NCBI GenBank assembly: GCA_902600395.1
Contig: CACKJL010000001.1
Span: forward strand, 1 to 64,000
Length of the DNA: 64,000 nt
Reading direction: 5' to 3'
Source of the DNA: an uncultured Prochlorococcus sp.
GTDB lineage: Bacteria > Cyanobacteriota > Cyanobacteriia > PCC-6307 > Cyanobiaceae
Under the pieces are notes generated by a model. That model was not told the DNA's origin and did no database searches. It was given only the letters and a program-made list of their open reading frames with translations. The translations under genes were made by a program, and so were the position numbers. The stretch's first letter is position 1, and each line of letters begins with the position of its first letter. Shown here piece after piece: positions 39,150 through 49,741 of the stretch.

Positions 39150-40460
39150 TTAAAGATCTTTATGTGTATAGATAGCCTTTCCTGATGAATAATCATCAAC
39201 TATATTCCCATCACCTTCTAGGAAATATTTATAAGTGACCAAACCTTCAAGACCTACAGGTCCCCTTGGTGGAAGAGTTTGAGTAGAGATACCAACTTCA
39301 GCTCCGAATCCATATCTAAACCCATCTGCAAACCTAGTAGAGCAATTATGAAAAACACCTGCACTATCAACTACATTCATAAATTTATTAGCAGTATTTG
39401 AATTTTCAGTAATTATTCCATCTGTATGTTTTGAACTATATTTTTGAATATGTGTGATTGCTTCCTCGAGATCATCAACAATTTTTATCGATAAAATTAA
39501 ATCCAAATATTCAGTTTTCCAATCTTCTAGACTAGCCTCATACTTTAACCCTAATTCAACTGATCTCTTATCTCCAATTAATTTAACATCATTAGAATTA
39601 AACAAAGGGATGGCCTTTTCTAAAAAAGCTGGTGCGATATCTTTATGGACTAATAAAGTTTCGATAGCATTACATGCTGCAGGATATTGAATTTTGCTAT
39701 CCAAAGCGACTGATAAAGCCATCTCTAGATTTGCCTCAATATCTATAAACAAATGACAAATTCCATCCGCATGTCCTAGAACAGGAATTCTTGTATTTTC
39801 CTGAATAAATTTAACTAATTCATTACTTCCTCTTGGAATTATTAAATTAATGTATTGCTCAAGATTTAACATCGCCATGCTATCTTTTCTGCTTGTTAGT
39901 AAACATATTGCATTTTTATCAAGACCTGATTCATTTAAACCTTCTTGCAATGCCTTAACTATTGCTGTATTTGTTAAATTAGCTTCACTACCACCTTTTA
40001 GGATTACTCCATTACCTGATCTTATTGCTAATGAACTAATCTGCATCACGGCATCTGGCCTTGATTCAAAAATAACCCCCAAGACTCCAATTGGCACAGT
40101 TTTTCTTTCTAATTTCAATCCCTTTGAAAGCTCTCTTTTAATTTGAACTTGATTTACAGGATCAGCTAAGTCTCCAACTTTTCTTACTCCTTCAATTCCT
40201 GAATTTAATTTTGACTTTGATAACTTTAATCTAGAAAGTAAAGCCCTAGAAATACCCTTTTTTTGTGCACTTGAATAATCCGCATTGTTAGCCTCTAATA
40301 TTTCTTTAGAATTTTTTTCTAGATAATCAGCCATAAAATTTAAGGCTTTAATTCGATTTTGATTTTCAGTCTGACTTATTTCTATTGATGCCAAACGAAC
40401 TTTATTAGCTTTTTCTAAAAGATCATTACCTGGTTGAGGAACTTCAAAGATATTATCCAT
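39150..40460 (-). CDS. proA: Gamma-glutamyl phosphate reductase
   Basis: The 436-residue protein belongs to the aldehyde dehydrogenase superfamily and makes glutamate-5-semialdehyde for proline. Family parts include PIGVLGVIFESRPDA near residue 117, SGNGVILKGGSEA near residue 144, the catalytic Cys in YPAACNAIETLLVH near residue 259, and GFRYGFGAEVGISTQ near residue 376. The length is normal. It probably starts the proA-folB-lipase transcript. Confidence 0.96.
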   Translation of the reverse strand: MDNIFEVPQPGNDLLEKANKVRLASIEISQTENQNRIKALNFMADYLEKNSKEILEANNADYSSAQKKGISRALLSRLKLSKSKLNSGIEGVRKVGDLADPVNQVQIKRELSKGLKLERKTVPIGVLGVIFESRPDAVMQISSLAIRSGNGVILKGGSEANLTNTAIVKALQEGLNESGLDKNAICLLTSRKDSMAMLNLEQYINLIIPRGSNELVKFIQENTRIPVLGHADGICHLFIDIEANLEMALSVALDSKIQYPAACNAIETLLVHKDIAPAFLEKAIPLFNSNDVKLIGDKRSVELGLKYEASLEDWKTEYLDLILSIKIVDDLEEAITHIQKYSSKHTDGIITENSNTANKFMNVVDSAGVFHNCSTRFADGFRYGFGAEVGISTQTLPPRGPVGLEGLVTYKYFLEGDGNIVDDYSSGKAIYTHKDL

Positions 40461-40526
40461 AATATTTTTTAGTTAATTTAATAATAATTCAAATTAAAGA
40501 TTCTTTAAAGTAAATTTCTTTCTAAG

Positions 40527-43500
40527 TTAATATCTAAAAAATAACTGAACTTGACTTTTCCAATCCCCATTGGAATCATAAGAACCTAATAATTCTAAGT
40601 TTGGATTTGCCTGAAAAGTCAAAATTCCTAAAGGGGAAATATCATCTCTACCTGGAACGGTTTGAAAGGCAAAATTTATCGCATCAGTAATATCAAGCCC
40701 TATTTCGGCTACCCAAGCTTGAGAAGAAAATTCCTCACTAGAAGATGATTGATCATCATTTTCTATATCTAAATTTTCATTGGAAAAAATATTATTTAAT
40801 GAATCATTATTTTCTATTAACGCTGGATATAAAGAAAACTGAAATCTTTCACTAAATGCATCAGCATTATTAAGTTGAGAAATAAATGCTCTATTTATTA
40901 AATTTGCAGAGTTACCTCCAATTAAACCAATTATTTGTGATCTGTTGTAACTTGGCGTGCTCCTTAATTGGATTCTTCTATTTTCATCCGCGAAAGATAA
41001 TTGATCTAAAAATCCTTCATAAGATGCTTCAATTTTGATAAGCCTACTATTACCGATTCCAAATGCACCATAACCACTTGAACTAGCGTCGACAGCAACA
41101 TCACCCGAGACATTTAAATCCTGATTGTTTTCACTTATAGGTATTATAGAATCTGGAACTTTACTGACTAAAGAAAAATTTATAAATGGAACCACGCCAC
41201 TTCTTGATGCAAATAAAATATAATTGTCTTTATTTTTATTAAGTTTAAACGGGGTAGTATATAGATTTGCTCTACCTTTCTTAAGATAAATAAGACCTCT
41301 AGCATTTAAATCTTTTCCTACCTTGCCATTTATAGTAAGGTCTAATTTGGTATCTAAATAAGCTTGAATTATCTCTGAATATTGAAGTTTAAATTCTGGT
41401 CCAAGTTTTAATTTAAGATTATTAAAACTCAAATTATCTAGATAATTAGGCAAAGTTTCTCCTAAAAGAACTGAATTCAAAATTGTTTCATTTGATATTA
41501 TTTCAATATTTTTTTTATTATTCCAATATAATTCTGGCCAATCTTTTTTATCCTCTTTTCGTATGAGATCATTTTCTTTTTTGTTATTTTGATTGGTGCT
41601 ATTAAAATTAATAAATCCATTATTAAAAGATAGAGAGCCTCCCAAAACAGGACTTTCAAATGATCCACTTAAATCGATATCTGAATCTATTAAAAAATTA
41701 AAATTATCTTTTTCTAAATTAAATCTATTTATTTTCAAATTAATTTTTGCCTTGTCGGAATTATTCTTACTATAAAAAGGCAAAGACCCTTTAATAAAAA
41801 TTTCCCCGGAATCTTCAGTCTTTGCTTTTAGATTATTGATCTCTAAAGAATCAAAATCAAAAATTATTATGCTATTAATATCTTTTATTATATTTTTGAA
41901 AAAATCAATTTCAGAATCGTTAATTACGATAAATCCATTTAATAAAGGTTTATTTAAGGTACCTTTTAGAATCATTCTAAGATTCACATCGCCTTCTCTA
42001 AAGGTAAAGTATTCATCAGCAAAAATATCTATTAACTCAATAAATTTTCCATTCCCAATTAATCTTAGATCTAATTTATTTGATTTATTTATAGGTATTG
42101 AGCCTTCAATATTAATTGGAATTTCAGAATCATTTATTAGAATGGAAAAATCAATTTCAAAAATAGAATTATCAAATTCAACAAGTCCTTTATCAAATAT
42201 TATTGTATTATTTTTAATTGATGAATTATTGGAAGAAATTTCACTAGACAAAGATTTTTTATCAAGATCATAAAATAAATTAATATCTAACCCTCCAAGA
42301 AAATCTCTTGGTTTATTTAAAAATATATTTGCAGTACTTAATGGTAATTTATTTATTCTTAAAGAACCTTTCCCCGTTAATAATCCGCCTTCCAAATCAA
42401 TAGAAAATTCCTCTTTGTTATTCTTGTAGTCATCTTTGGGTATATCAAGATAGCCATTTAATTTTGCATTCAATTTATAATTGACTGGGCTATCGCCCTG
42501 AATAGTAATTTTTCCATTGTATCTACTTCTAAATTTATTTAAATATTTTTGCAAATTTAATTTGTCCTCTAGCACATTACTATTTTCAATAAAGTTATTT
42601 ATAAAATCGATCCTCTCTTTAAATGATTTATTATGATTGTTTATTTCCAAATCATCCAAAATATTCGATTTGCTTATAGGAATAACTTTTTTATTATCAA
42701 AGTTAAAAATATCAACAGCGGTAAGAATAGTCCAACTAGTACTTACATTCGTGAATTCTGAATTAATAAAATTATTTTTATTTGAATCATATTCGACTTC
42801 AATTACTCCTCCATCAATTGGATACAATGAAGAATTTATATAAAAATAATTATTTTCGAAGCTGAAATCAAATAATGAATTCGCTAGATTAATATTTCTA
42901 TATTTACCTAAACTCCAAGCAAGTCGCCCAACAAGGGATGACTGGTCTGAAGAAATTGATCCTTCACCATTAATTATTCCATCGATTTTATCAAATTGAT
43001 TTTTGTTTAGAGATAATTCAAGTTCATCAAGAGGGAAATTATCCGCTCGCCAGTTATAACTATCTTTCTCTTTGACTATACCTACAGTCCCTTTATTTGA
43101 GTTAAAAACTCTTATAAAATTTGCATAATCTAGTTTAAAATCAGAATCAAATTTAATTGAAAGAAATGAAGGAATTGGAGAATATCTATTTTTCATATTT
43201 AGCAGAAATTCATTATTTTCATTTTTAATATCTCCCTCCCATGTTTCTCTAATACGGATACCTTTAAAGTGCGGATAATCAACATTAAAGTTTATAGAAA
43301 TATCAGGATCAGTAATTTTTCCTTTTAATTCTCCTTTAGCAGTAATGAAACCCCTTATATCATTTTTTCGGAAAATATTTAAATTAGATAATTGTGTTCT
43401 ATTTATTTTGAAACTAGTATCTATATCACCAAAATTAATACCTCTTCTATCAAACCAGTAGGGAACATTACCCGATAATTTAATATCTGGATTCAGGCTA

Positions 43501-44486
43501 TTAACGTATCCAATACTTCCTATTAAATTAATATTATTAGAACTTTTATTAAATGGTACATAGAGATTAAAATTCGAAGTCAAAGTTCCATAATTTAATT
43601 TTTCTGTATTTCCAATTAAATTATTATCTCTACAAAAAAACCTAGTTGAATCTGAATTTATATTCTCTGCGAAATCTTCTGGATTTATTTTTAAATTAGT
43701 AAAAGAAAATCTCCCTTCACAAAATGTACGCTTTGATGATTTATTAAATTTAAAATTAGATTTAAAGATACCTTTTTTAAATCTAATTTTTCTATTACCA
43801 ATAATATATTCAGAATTCTCAAGATCTAAACCTTTAGAAAATAAATCCAGTTTTAAAAAATCTTGATTTAAATTTGTATTAAATTTTAATTTTAAAAAAC
43901 CTTTTTTATCAAAATTTGATTTTACATTTGCAATTATTTGTCTATTTCTTGACTTGTAAATAACATTACCTTTTACTTTTGTTTTTAATCCTGCTTTATT
44001 AAACTTCAGATCTGAATATTTATTTAAGTTAAAGTTCAATTCATACTTTGATTGTGATTTTTTTGTAATTCGGTCATCTTTATAAGATTCGTCCCTTTTA
44101 AAAAAATCTCTATCTATATTGATAGCTGCTTTCTTAGGACTTATTTTTACAATCCATTTTTGTTTTAAAAAAGATCTAAAAGGCATAATGCCCACATATA
44201 CATTTTTGGCTGTAATTTCAGAATCTATATTTTTTTTATCATTAATTTTTGAATTACCCAAAGAAATACCAAGAAATCTGATCCCGACATAATCACCTAA
44301 ATCAACATTTTTATCTAAAAGATTCTCAATACTTTTTTCTAGTTCTAATTTTCTAGAACTATAAGTCTCTTTTAAAAAGTTATTTAATAAAAAAGTGCCT
44401 AAAAAACCTATAGGTAAAAGCATCCCTACCAAAAGAATCTTAGTATTTAAATTTAGAGATCTAATTTTTTTCAAGTTAGAGCCCAA
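40527..44486 (-). CDS. TamB/DUF490 family envelope protein
   Basis: The 1319-residue protein is the longest in the window. A hydrophobic helix near residues 17-33 (ILLVGMLLPIGFLGTFLL) anchors it in the plasma membrane. The rest is a long, repetitive beta-strand region rich in Asn, Lys and Ile, and the last 350 residues match the DUF490/TamB C-terminal domain (for example GPEFKLQYSEIIQAYLDTKL and RGLIYLKKGRANLYTTPF). The family spans the periplasm and is linked to outer-membrane assembly and lipid transport; plant TIC236 is a relative. The start is TTG at 44484-44486. Its gene diverges from ycf51. Confidence 0.88.
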   Translation of the reverse strand: MGSNLKKIRSLNLNTKILLVGMLLPIGFLGTFLLNNFLKETYSSRKLELEKSIENLLDKNVDLGDYVGIRFLGISLGNSKINDKKNIDSEITAKNVYVGIMPFRSFLKQKWIVKISPKKAAINIDRDFFKRDESYKDDRITKKSQSKYELNFNLNKYSDLKFNKAGLKTKVKGNVIYKSRNRQIIANVKSNFDKKGFLKLKFNTNLNQDFLKLDLFSKGLDLENSEYIIGNRKIRFKKGIFKSNFKFNKSSKRTFCEGRFSFTNLKINPEDFAENINSDSTRFFCRDNNLIGNTEKLNYGTLTSNFNLYVPFNKSSNNINLIGSIGYVNSLNPDIKLSGNVPYWFDRRGINFGDIDTSFKINRTQLSNLNIFRKNDIRGFITAKGELKGKITDPDISINFNVDYPHFKGIRIRETWEGDIKNENNEFLLNMKNRYSPIPSFLSIKFDSDFKLDYANFIRVFNSNKGTVGIVKEKDSYNWRADNFPLDELELSLNKNQFDKIDGIINGEGSISSDQSSLVGRLAWSLGKYRNINLANSLFDFSFENNYFYINSSLYPIDGGVIEVEYDSNKNNFINSEFTNVSTSWTILTAVDIFNFDNKKVIPISKSNILDDLEINNHNKSFKERIDFINNFIENSNVLEDKLNLQKYLNKFRSRYNGKITIQGDSPVNYKLNAKLNGYLDIPKDDYKNNKEEFSIDLEGGLLTGKGSLRINKLPLSTANIFLNKPRDFLGGLDINLFYDLDKKSLSSEISSNNSSIKNNTIIFDKGLVEFDNSIFEIDFSILINDSEIPINIEGSIPINKSNKLDLRLIGNGKFIELIDIFADEYFTFREGDVNLRMILKGTLNKPLLNGFIVINDSEIDFFKNIIKDINSIIIFDFDSLEINNLKAKTEDSGEIFIKGSLPFYSKNNSDKAKINLKINRFNLEKDNFNFLIDSDIDLSGSFESPVLGGSLSFNNGFINFNSTNQNNKKENDLIRKEDKKDWPELYWNNKKNIEIISNETILNSVLLGETLPNYLDNLSFNNLKLKLGPEFKLQYSEIIQAYLDTKLDLTINGKVGKDLNARGLIYLKKGRANLYTTPFKLNKNKDNYILFASRSGVVPFINFSLVSKVPDSIIPISENNQDLNVSGDVAVDASSSGYGAFGIGNSRLIKIEASYEGFLDQLSFADENRRIQLRSTPSYNRSQIIGLIGGNSANLINRAFISQLNNADAFSERFQFSLYPALIENNDSLNNIFSNENLDIENDDQSSSSEEFSSQAWVAEIGLDITDAINFAFQTVPGRDDISPLGILTFQANPNLELLGSYDSNGDWKSQVQLFFRY

Positions 44487-44538
44487 AAATAGAGTAGGCT
44501 TACAAAATATAAGAAATTAATCAGGTCAAAGCCACTAA

Positions 44539-44982
44539 ATGTCTTTTTTTGAACTATTAGAGAACACACCCAAAATTTTTGGATTCTTTGGAATATTTCT
44601 TTTCATTTGCACAATAGCAGCCTTTATATTTAATTTTGGTTTTAAATTTCGAATAATTGGAGCAACTATTTTTTCATTATTGCTTTCTTTGAGTAGTTGG
44701 GCATTTATACAAAGTTACTCCGAAAAGGTTGTAATAGAGGGTGCAAAATATGTTCCAATTGTTTATGACAATGGGTTCGATTTGATTATTGCTAAAGCAG
44801 ATGATAACTTTCCAGAAGAATCTATCAAACCAACTTTAGAACAATTATCGGAAAACTTAAGGAAAGGTAGCAGATCTGGTGCGAATGTAAAAATCAAGAT
44901 AAGAAAACTTGTAAAAATTTCAGATAGTGTAAGTAAACCAGTGGTTATTGGAGAAGTTCAGAAAAATGTCAAAATGAATTAG
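44539..44982 (+). CDS. ycf51: Ycf51-like protein (DUF2518)
   Basis: The 147-residue protein has two N-terminal membrane helices (about residues 13-30 and 36-53) and a soluble domain with VVIEGAKYVPIVYDNGFDLIIA near residue 68 (shown in part) and a late KPVVIGEVQKNVK. This layout fits Ycf51 (DUF2518), found in cyanobacteria and red-algal plastids. The function is unknown. It diverges from the TamB-like gene over a 52-bp gap and is followed 11 bases later by the DUF4332 gene. Confidence 0.82.
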   Translation: MSFFELLENTPKIFGFFGIFLFICTIAAFIFNFGFKFRIIGATIFSLLLSLSSWAFIQSYSEKVVIEGAKYVPIVYDNGFDLIIAKADDNFPEESIKPTLEQLSENLRKGSRSGANVKIKIRKLVKISDSVSKPVVIGEVQKNVKMN

Positions 44983-44993
44983 TATTTTAAATA

Positions 44994-45413
44994 ATGGAAA
45001 GTAAAACTTTTTTAGATTTTTTGCCAACTAATTTTAGACATGAGAAATCTTTTTTTATTCAAAATAATCTATCCGACTTTGAAAAATTAAGTAATCTTTC
45101 GGACTTAGATATAAATGAGATTCAAAGAAAATCTTCACTTTGTACATTGAATAATCTAAAGAAAATTAGAGTTATAGCTATTTTTAAAAAAGAAATTGGA
45201 ATTTCTCCACCGCAAGCATATCTGCTTTTACATTGCGGTATATCTTCTATAAAATCATTATCACTATCTACTCCTTACGAATTAAAACGCAAAATTGGTA
45301 GATTAGAAAGAACTCTTAGAGTAAAAACTGAAACAGATACAACTTTTATTCTCTTGAAAGAATGGATTAAAAAAGCTAGTCAAATCGACAAATCTATTGG
45401 GAATCCTGGATAA
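44994..45413 (+). CDS. DUF4332-like helix-hairpin-helix protein
   Basis: The 139-residue protein is all-helical by eye. It has two helix-hairpin-helix-like stretches: NLSDFEKLSNLSDLDINEIQ near residue 26 and ISPPQAYLLLHCGISSIKSLS near residue 70 (shown in part), the second typical of DUF4332. Such domains usually bind DNA or other proteins. There is no signal peptide. The gene probably shares a transcript with ycf51. Substrate and partner are unknown. Confidence 0.7.
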   Translation: MESKTFLDFLPTNFRHEKSFFIQNNLSDFEKLSNLSDLDINEIQRKSSLCTLNNLKKIRVIAIFKKEIGISPPQAYLLLHCGISSIKSLSLSTPYELKRKIGRLERTLRVKTETDTTFILLKEWIKKASQIDKSIGNPG

Positions 45414-45453
45414 AAAAACTTTTTAATGTAGAATTTAAGAAAAGATAGTGATA

Positions 45454-45720
45454 ATGAAACCTTTGTTATTTGTTTTATTTTTGTTTTTCAACTCTTTATA
45501 CCCTGTTTTAAGTCAATCTAACTTATTGGAAACTGTAAAAAAGAATCCAAACGAAGCTAGGAATTTATGTAAAAAGTTTAGAGAGTTTAATTCCAAAGGT
45601 ATTTCAGCTAGTTCAGATCAAGCTATAGAGTATGTATCAAACAAAAAAAAGTTAACTCCCGTTAACGCAGAGATCTTTTCTATTTACGTTATTGGGCTGC
45701 ACTGCCCAGATATTATCTAA
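45454..45720 (+). CDS. Small secreted protein, unknown family
   Basis: The 88-residue product from the ATG at 45454 starts with a signal peptide (MKPLLFVLFLFFNSLYPVLS, cleavage likely after SLYPVLSQ), leaving a mature protein of about 68 residues with two cysteines (in RNLCKKF and GLHCPDII) that could form a disulfide in the periplasm. A GTG two codons earlier (45448) is a possible alternative start. It lies 7 bases before the CocE-type gene. I do not recognise the family. Confidence 0.65.
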   Translation: MKPLLFVLFLFFNSLYPVLSQSNLLETVKKNPNEARNLCKKFREFNSKGISASSDQAIEYVSNKKKLTPVNAEIFSIYVIGLHCPDII

Positions 45721-45727
45721 AGCCTAA

Positions 45728-47308
45728 ATGTCTGGTTCAAGATGGTTTGACAAGTCTCTAGTACTCAGAGATGGAGTAAGACTTATATCAAGGATTTGGG
45801 TACCTAATAGTAATGGGCAATGGCCTGCGTTATTAATGAGGCAACCATATGGCAGAGAAATAGCTTCAACTATTACCTATTCTCACCCAGAATGGTGGGC
45901 AAGCAAGGGGTATATGGTAATAATTCAAGATGTTAGAGGTATGGGTTCTTCTGAAGGAGTTTTTAATGGTTTCTCTCAAGAAGCTAGCGACACTTCAGAA
46001 ACACATGAATGGGTAAGGTCTCTAAAAGAATGTAATGGAAAACTTGGCTTATATGGTTTTTCATATCAAGGATTTACTCAACTAACTGGTGAATTAAATT
46101 CAAAGCCGCCAGATTGTTTATCTCCAGCAATGACTGGGATGAATATTAAGGATCATTGGTGCTCAGATGGAGGAGCATATTGGTGGCATAACAATATTGC
46201 ATGGGGACTTCAAATCGCAGCACTAAAAATGAAAAGAGAAAATAAATTGTTTGAGTGGGAAAAGATAAGATTAGCCTTAGAAAATAAAAGTTATTTAAGG
46301 GAAGGAGTTGATACTTTAAGTAAATATGATCCTAATAGCTTTGTTTTGGAATGGCTTAAAAATTTAAATAATTCTCGCCCATTTGAAGAATTTAAACCAA
46401 TTTCAACATGGATTAAACAACCTATGTTAATTATTGGAGGACTTTGGGATCCACATTTAAAAGGTGCCTTTGATCTTTATAAAAAATCTAAAGAAGCTGG
46501 TGGAAGCCCAGAGATTATTATTGGGAATGCGACACATCTAAATTGGTGGGAGGGATCACAAGAATCTTTATTAAAATTTTTTGATAAACATTTAAAATCA
46601 GATGAAAAATTTAATTCTAATAATTTTAAAAACGAGAAAAAAATATGGAATATTTCATTAAATAAATGGGAAGAATTAGATAATAAATTCCACCCTGAAT
46701 TTACTTTTGGACTCAAAAGCGATGGCACAGCAAATGTAAAGGTTGAAGATGGAAGTCTGACCATAAATTCAAAAGGATCAGGATGGTTCACAATTGTTAA
46801 TGACCCATGGAGACCTACTCCATCTGACGGTGGGCATTTAGGTCCAAATCCAGGAAAGTTTAATAGAAGTATTATTGATAAACGCCTAGATGTAGGTGTT
46901 TTTCAAACCAATTCTTTTGAAGAGGATCAATATTTAAGAGGAGTTCCCACATTAGAAATACAAGTAAAAAGTGATCAGCCCAATTTCGATATCTGCCTTG
47001 CTTTATCTCTAGTTGAAGAAGGGAATGAAAAGGTGAATCAATTTTCAACGGGATTCTTAAGGGTTAAAAACTCCAACATAAGTGAAAAATGCATTTATCA
47101 AATAACAATGCAGCCAACAAATATTTGTTTGATTAAAGATAGCAAGCTTCGCTTATCTATATCTGCATCAGCTTATCCCGCTATTGGAGTTAATCCTGGA
47201 TTTGGGGAGAAAAATGTTGGAGCGCCTTCAGCAAATCATAGAGTTATCACTCTTAGTTTTAGCCTTAGTAAAACATTTATGAAAATGACCCCTTTTTTTT
47301 ATAAATAA
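45728..47308 (+). CDS. CocE/NonD-type serine hydrolase (S15-like)
   Basis: The 526-residue protein belongs to the X-Pro dipeptidyl-peptidase/CocE family. The N-terminal hydrolase fold has DVRGMGSSEGVFNGF near residue 73, the nucleophile in LYGFSYQGFTQL near residue 110 (G-F-S-Y-Q-G), the acid in GGLWDPHLKGAF near residue 237, and the base in NATHLNWW near residue 264. A beta-rich C-terminal domain follows from about residue 310. Members hydrolyse esters, acyl-peptides or beta-lactam-like amides; the natural substrate here is unknown. No signal peptide is visible, so a cytoplasmic location is likely. Confidence 0.9.
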   Translation: MSGSRWFDKSLVLRDGVRLISRIWVPNSNGQWPALLMRQPYGREIASTITYSHPEWWASKGYMVIIQDVRGMGSSEGVFNGFSQEASDTSETHEWVRSLKECNGKLGLYGFSYQGFTQLTGELNSKPPDCLSPAMTGMNIKDHWCSDGGAYWWHNNIAWGLQIAALKMKRENKLFEWEKIRLALENKSYLREGVDTLSKYDPNSFVLEWLKNLNNSRPFEEFKPISTWIKQPMLIIGGLWDPHLKGAFDLYKKSKEAGGSPEIIIGNATHLNWWEGSQESLLKFFDKHLKSDEKFNSNNFKNEKKIWNISLNKWEELDNKFHPEFTFGLKSDGTANVKVEDGSLTINSKGSGWFTIVNDPWRPTPSDGGHLGPNPGKFNRSIIDKRLDVGVFQTNSFEEDQYLRGVPTLEIQVKSDQPNFDICLALSLVEEGNEKVNQFSTGFLRVKNSNISEKCIYQITMQPTNICLIKDSKLRLSISASAYPAIGVNPGFGEKNVGAPSANHRVITLSFSLSKTFMKMTPFFYK

Positions 47309-47359
47309 TTCTTTTTTGGTTAATCATTTGATATTATTAATCCTTAATATCTACCAGTC

Positions 47360-49624
47360 ATGATCGAGACAATTCAAGCAGACTGGATTAAATCAGAAGC
47401 CATCAACCTAGAAAATTGTTGCAATGATAATCCATTAAAAATATTAGGTCCTCATTTTTATGAAGAACAATGGGTAATAAGGGTATGGATGCCTGAAGCC
47501 GACGAAGTTAAAATAAATTTTAAAAACAACACTTACAAAGCGGAAAGCATAAACCACAAATGGCTTTTTGAAGCTATCCTGCCTGAAAATCCAAATCATA
47601 ATTACGAAATAAATATTTCACGAGGAGGGGTCACACATACACAACATGACCCTTGGTCATATAGAGAAGAGTGGATGGGAGAAGTTGATAGACATCTTTT
47701 TGCAGAAGGTAATCATCATCATATTTGGGAAAAAATGGGAGCACATCTCATAGAAAAAAAGAATCAAAAAGGAGTCATGTTTTGCATTTGGGCTCCAAAT
47801 GCAAAATCAATTTCGATAATAGGAGATATAAATTCTTGGGATGGGAGACATCATCCAATGCAAAAAAGATTAGGGGGAATTTGGGAACTATTTATGCCAA
47901 CAATGCAAGAGGGCGACACATATAAATACGAAATAAGAACACAACAAGGTCATATCTATGAGAAAGCTGATCCATATGGTTTCCTTCATGAAATCAGACC
48001 TCAAAATGGTTCAATAGTTTCAAAATTGAAAAACTTTAATTGGAATGATAGTTCTTGGATTTCAAATAGAGATTCTTCTAGTCAAATTAACAAGCCAATT
48101 TCAGTTTATGAAATGCATTTAGGAAGTTGGCTCCATGAATCAACAGATAACAAATATTTGGAGGATAATGGTGAACCAAGAGACCCAGTGCCTGCAGCCG
48201 ATTTAAAACCTGGAACAAGATTATTAACATATCCAGAATTAACCAAAAAACTCATCCCTTACGTAAAAGAAAGAGGATTCACTCATATTGAACTAATGCC
48301 AATATCTGAACATCCTTTCGATGGTTCATGGGGATACCAAGTTACAGGCTGGTATGCACCAACAAGTAGATTTGGCACCCCAAATGAATTTAGAGAGTTT
48401 GTAAATAAATGTCATGAAGAGGGCATAGGCGTAATTCTTGATTGGGTGCCTGGTCATTTTCCAAAAGATAAGCATGGTCTAGCATTTTTTGATGGTTGCC
48501 ATCTTTATGAACATGGAGATTCACGAATAGGTGAACACAAAGAATGGGGAACCCTAATATTTAATTACAGCAGAAATGAAGTAAGAAATTTCTTAGTAGC
48601 CAACCTCGTTTATTGGTTTGAAGAGTTTCATATTGATGGCATAAGAGTAGATGCTGTAGCTTCAATGCTTTACAGAGATTATCTACGTCCAGATGGAGAG
48701 TGGATTCCCAATGAAAATGGTGGTAATGAAAATATAGAAGCCGTTAAATTTCTTCAACAGGCTAATCATGTGCTCTTCCAACACTTCCCAGGTGCACTTT
48801 CTATCGCTGAAGAATCAACAACTTGGCCAATGGTAACCAAACCAACTGACATGGGAGGGTTAGGGTTTAACTTGAAATGGAATATGGGATGGATGCACGA
48901 TATGCTTGATTATTTTGAAATAGATCCTTGGTTTAGGCAATTTCATCAAAATAGTGTAACTTTCTCAATTACATATAACTATACAGAGAACTTTATGCTT
49001 GCACTTAGTCATGATGAGGTTGTCCATGGGAAAAGTCATCTTTTGCATAAAATGCCTGGCGATGACTGGAAGAAATATGCAAATACCCGAGCATTACTTA
49101 CTTATATGTGGACCCACCCTGGTAAAAAAACGATATTTATGGGCATGGAATTTGGGCAAAGACAAGAATGGAATGTTTGGGATGATCTGCAATGGGAGTT
49201 ACTAGAATTTGAGCCTCATAAAGGTATCAGAAACTTGATTGATGACCTAAACATTCTTTATAAAAATGAACCTGCATTATGGAAAAATGACTTTGATCCT
49301 TATGGATTCCAATGGATTGATTGTAATGACAAATCAAATTCGGTTATAAGTTTCATGAGAAGAGAAAATGATACCAATGAGTGGCTTGTAGTTGTTGCTA
49401 ACTTTACACCTAATACTCATGGGTCATACAAAGTAGGCGTTCCTGTGCAGGGATTCTATAAAGAAATATTTAATTCAGATGGCTCTAGGTATGGGGGCAG
49501 TAACAAAGGAAATATGGGGGGTAAAGAAACTATAAACTACAATATCCATGATTATCAAAATGCTCTAGAACTTGCTTTGCCACCATTAAGCGTGAGTATC
49601 TTCAAACATCAATCAAAAAAATAA
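47360..49624 (+). CDS. glgB: 1,4-alpha-glucan branching enzyme
   Basis: The 754-residue GH13 enzyme adds alpha-1,6 branches to glycogen. Two N-terminal carbohydrate-binding modules (about residues 20-110 and 130-220) precede the catalytic barrel. Key motifs are [13 protein letters not shown] near residue 360, the nucleophile in [15 protein letters not shown] near residue 430, the acid/base in [10 protein letters not shown] near residue 480, and [10 protein letters not shown] near residue 553. The length is normal. It works with GlgA (18711-20162); a glgC gene is not in the window. Confidence 0.97.
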   Translation: MIETIQADWIKSEAINLENCCNDNPLKILGPHFYEEQWVIRVWMPEADEVKINFKNNTYKAESINHKWLFEAILPENPNHNYEINISRGGVTHTQHDPWSYREEWMGEVDRHLFAEGNHHHIWEKMGAHLIEKKNQKGVMFCIWAPNAKSISIIGDINSWDGRHHPMQKRLGGIWELFMPTMQEGDTYKYEIRTQQGHIYEKADPYGFLHEIRPQNGSIVSKLKNFNWNDSSWISNRDSSSQINKPISVYEMHLGSWLHESTDNKYLEDNGEPRDPVPAADLKPGTRLLTYPELTKKLIPYVKERGFTHIELMPISEHPFDGSWGYQVTGWYAPTSRFGTPNEFREFVNKCHEEGIGVILDWVPGHFPKDKHGLAFFDGCHLYEHGDSRIGEHKEWGTLIFNYSRNEVRNFLVANLVYWFEEFHIDGIRVDAVASMLYRDYLRPDGEWIPNENGGNENIEAVKFLQQANHVLFQHFPGALSIAEESTTWPMVTKPTDMGGLGFNLKWNMGWMHDMLDYFEIDPWFRQFHQNSVTFSITYNYTENFMLALSHDEVVHGKSHLLHKMPGDDWKKYANTRALLTYMWTHPGKKTIFMGMEFGQRQEWNVWDDLQWELLEFEPHKGIRNLIDDLNILYKNEPALWKNDFDPYGFQWIDCNDKSNSVISFMRRENDTNEWLVVVANFTPNTHGSYKVGVPVQGFYKEIFNSDGSRYGGSNKGNMGGKETINYNIHDYQNALELALPPLSVSIFKHQSKK

Positions 49625-49741
49625 GAAGGGTCATTTAACTAAGTGCTTCATATAAATGTTCATATAACGCTTTTGCTCTGCTTTACATTGTAAGATTTTT
49701 AAGTTGGATTTTAATTTTTTTTAAAAATATCGATTTGAAAA

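Noticed and set aside
41836..42273. 145-codon plus-strand frame inside the TamB-like gene
   Set aside because: It is an antisense shadow of a repetitive Asn/Lys/Ile-rich coding region.
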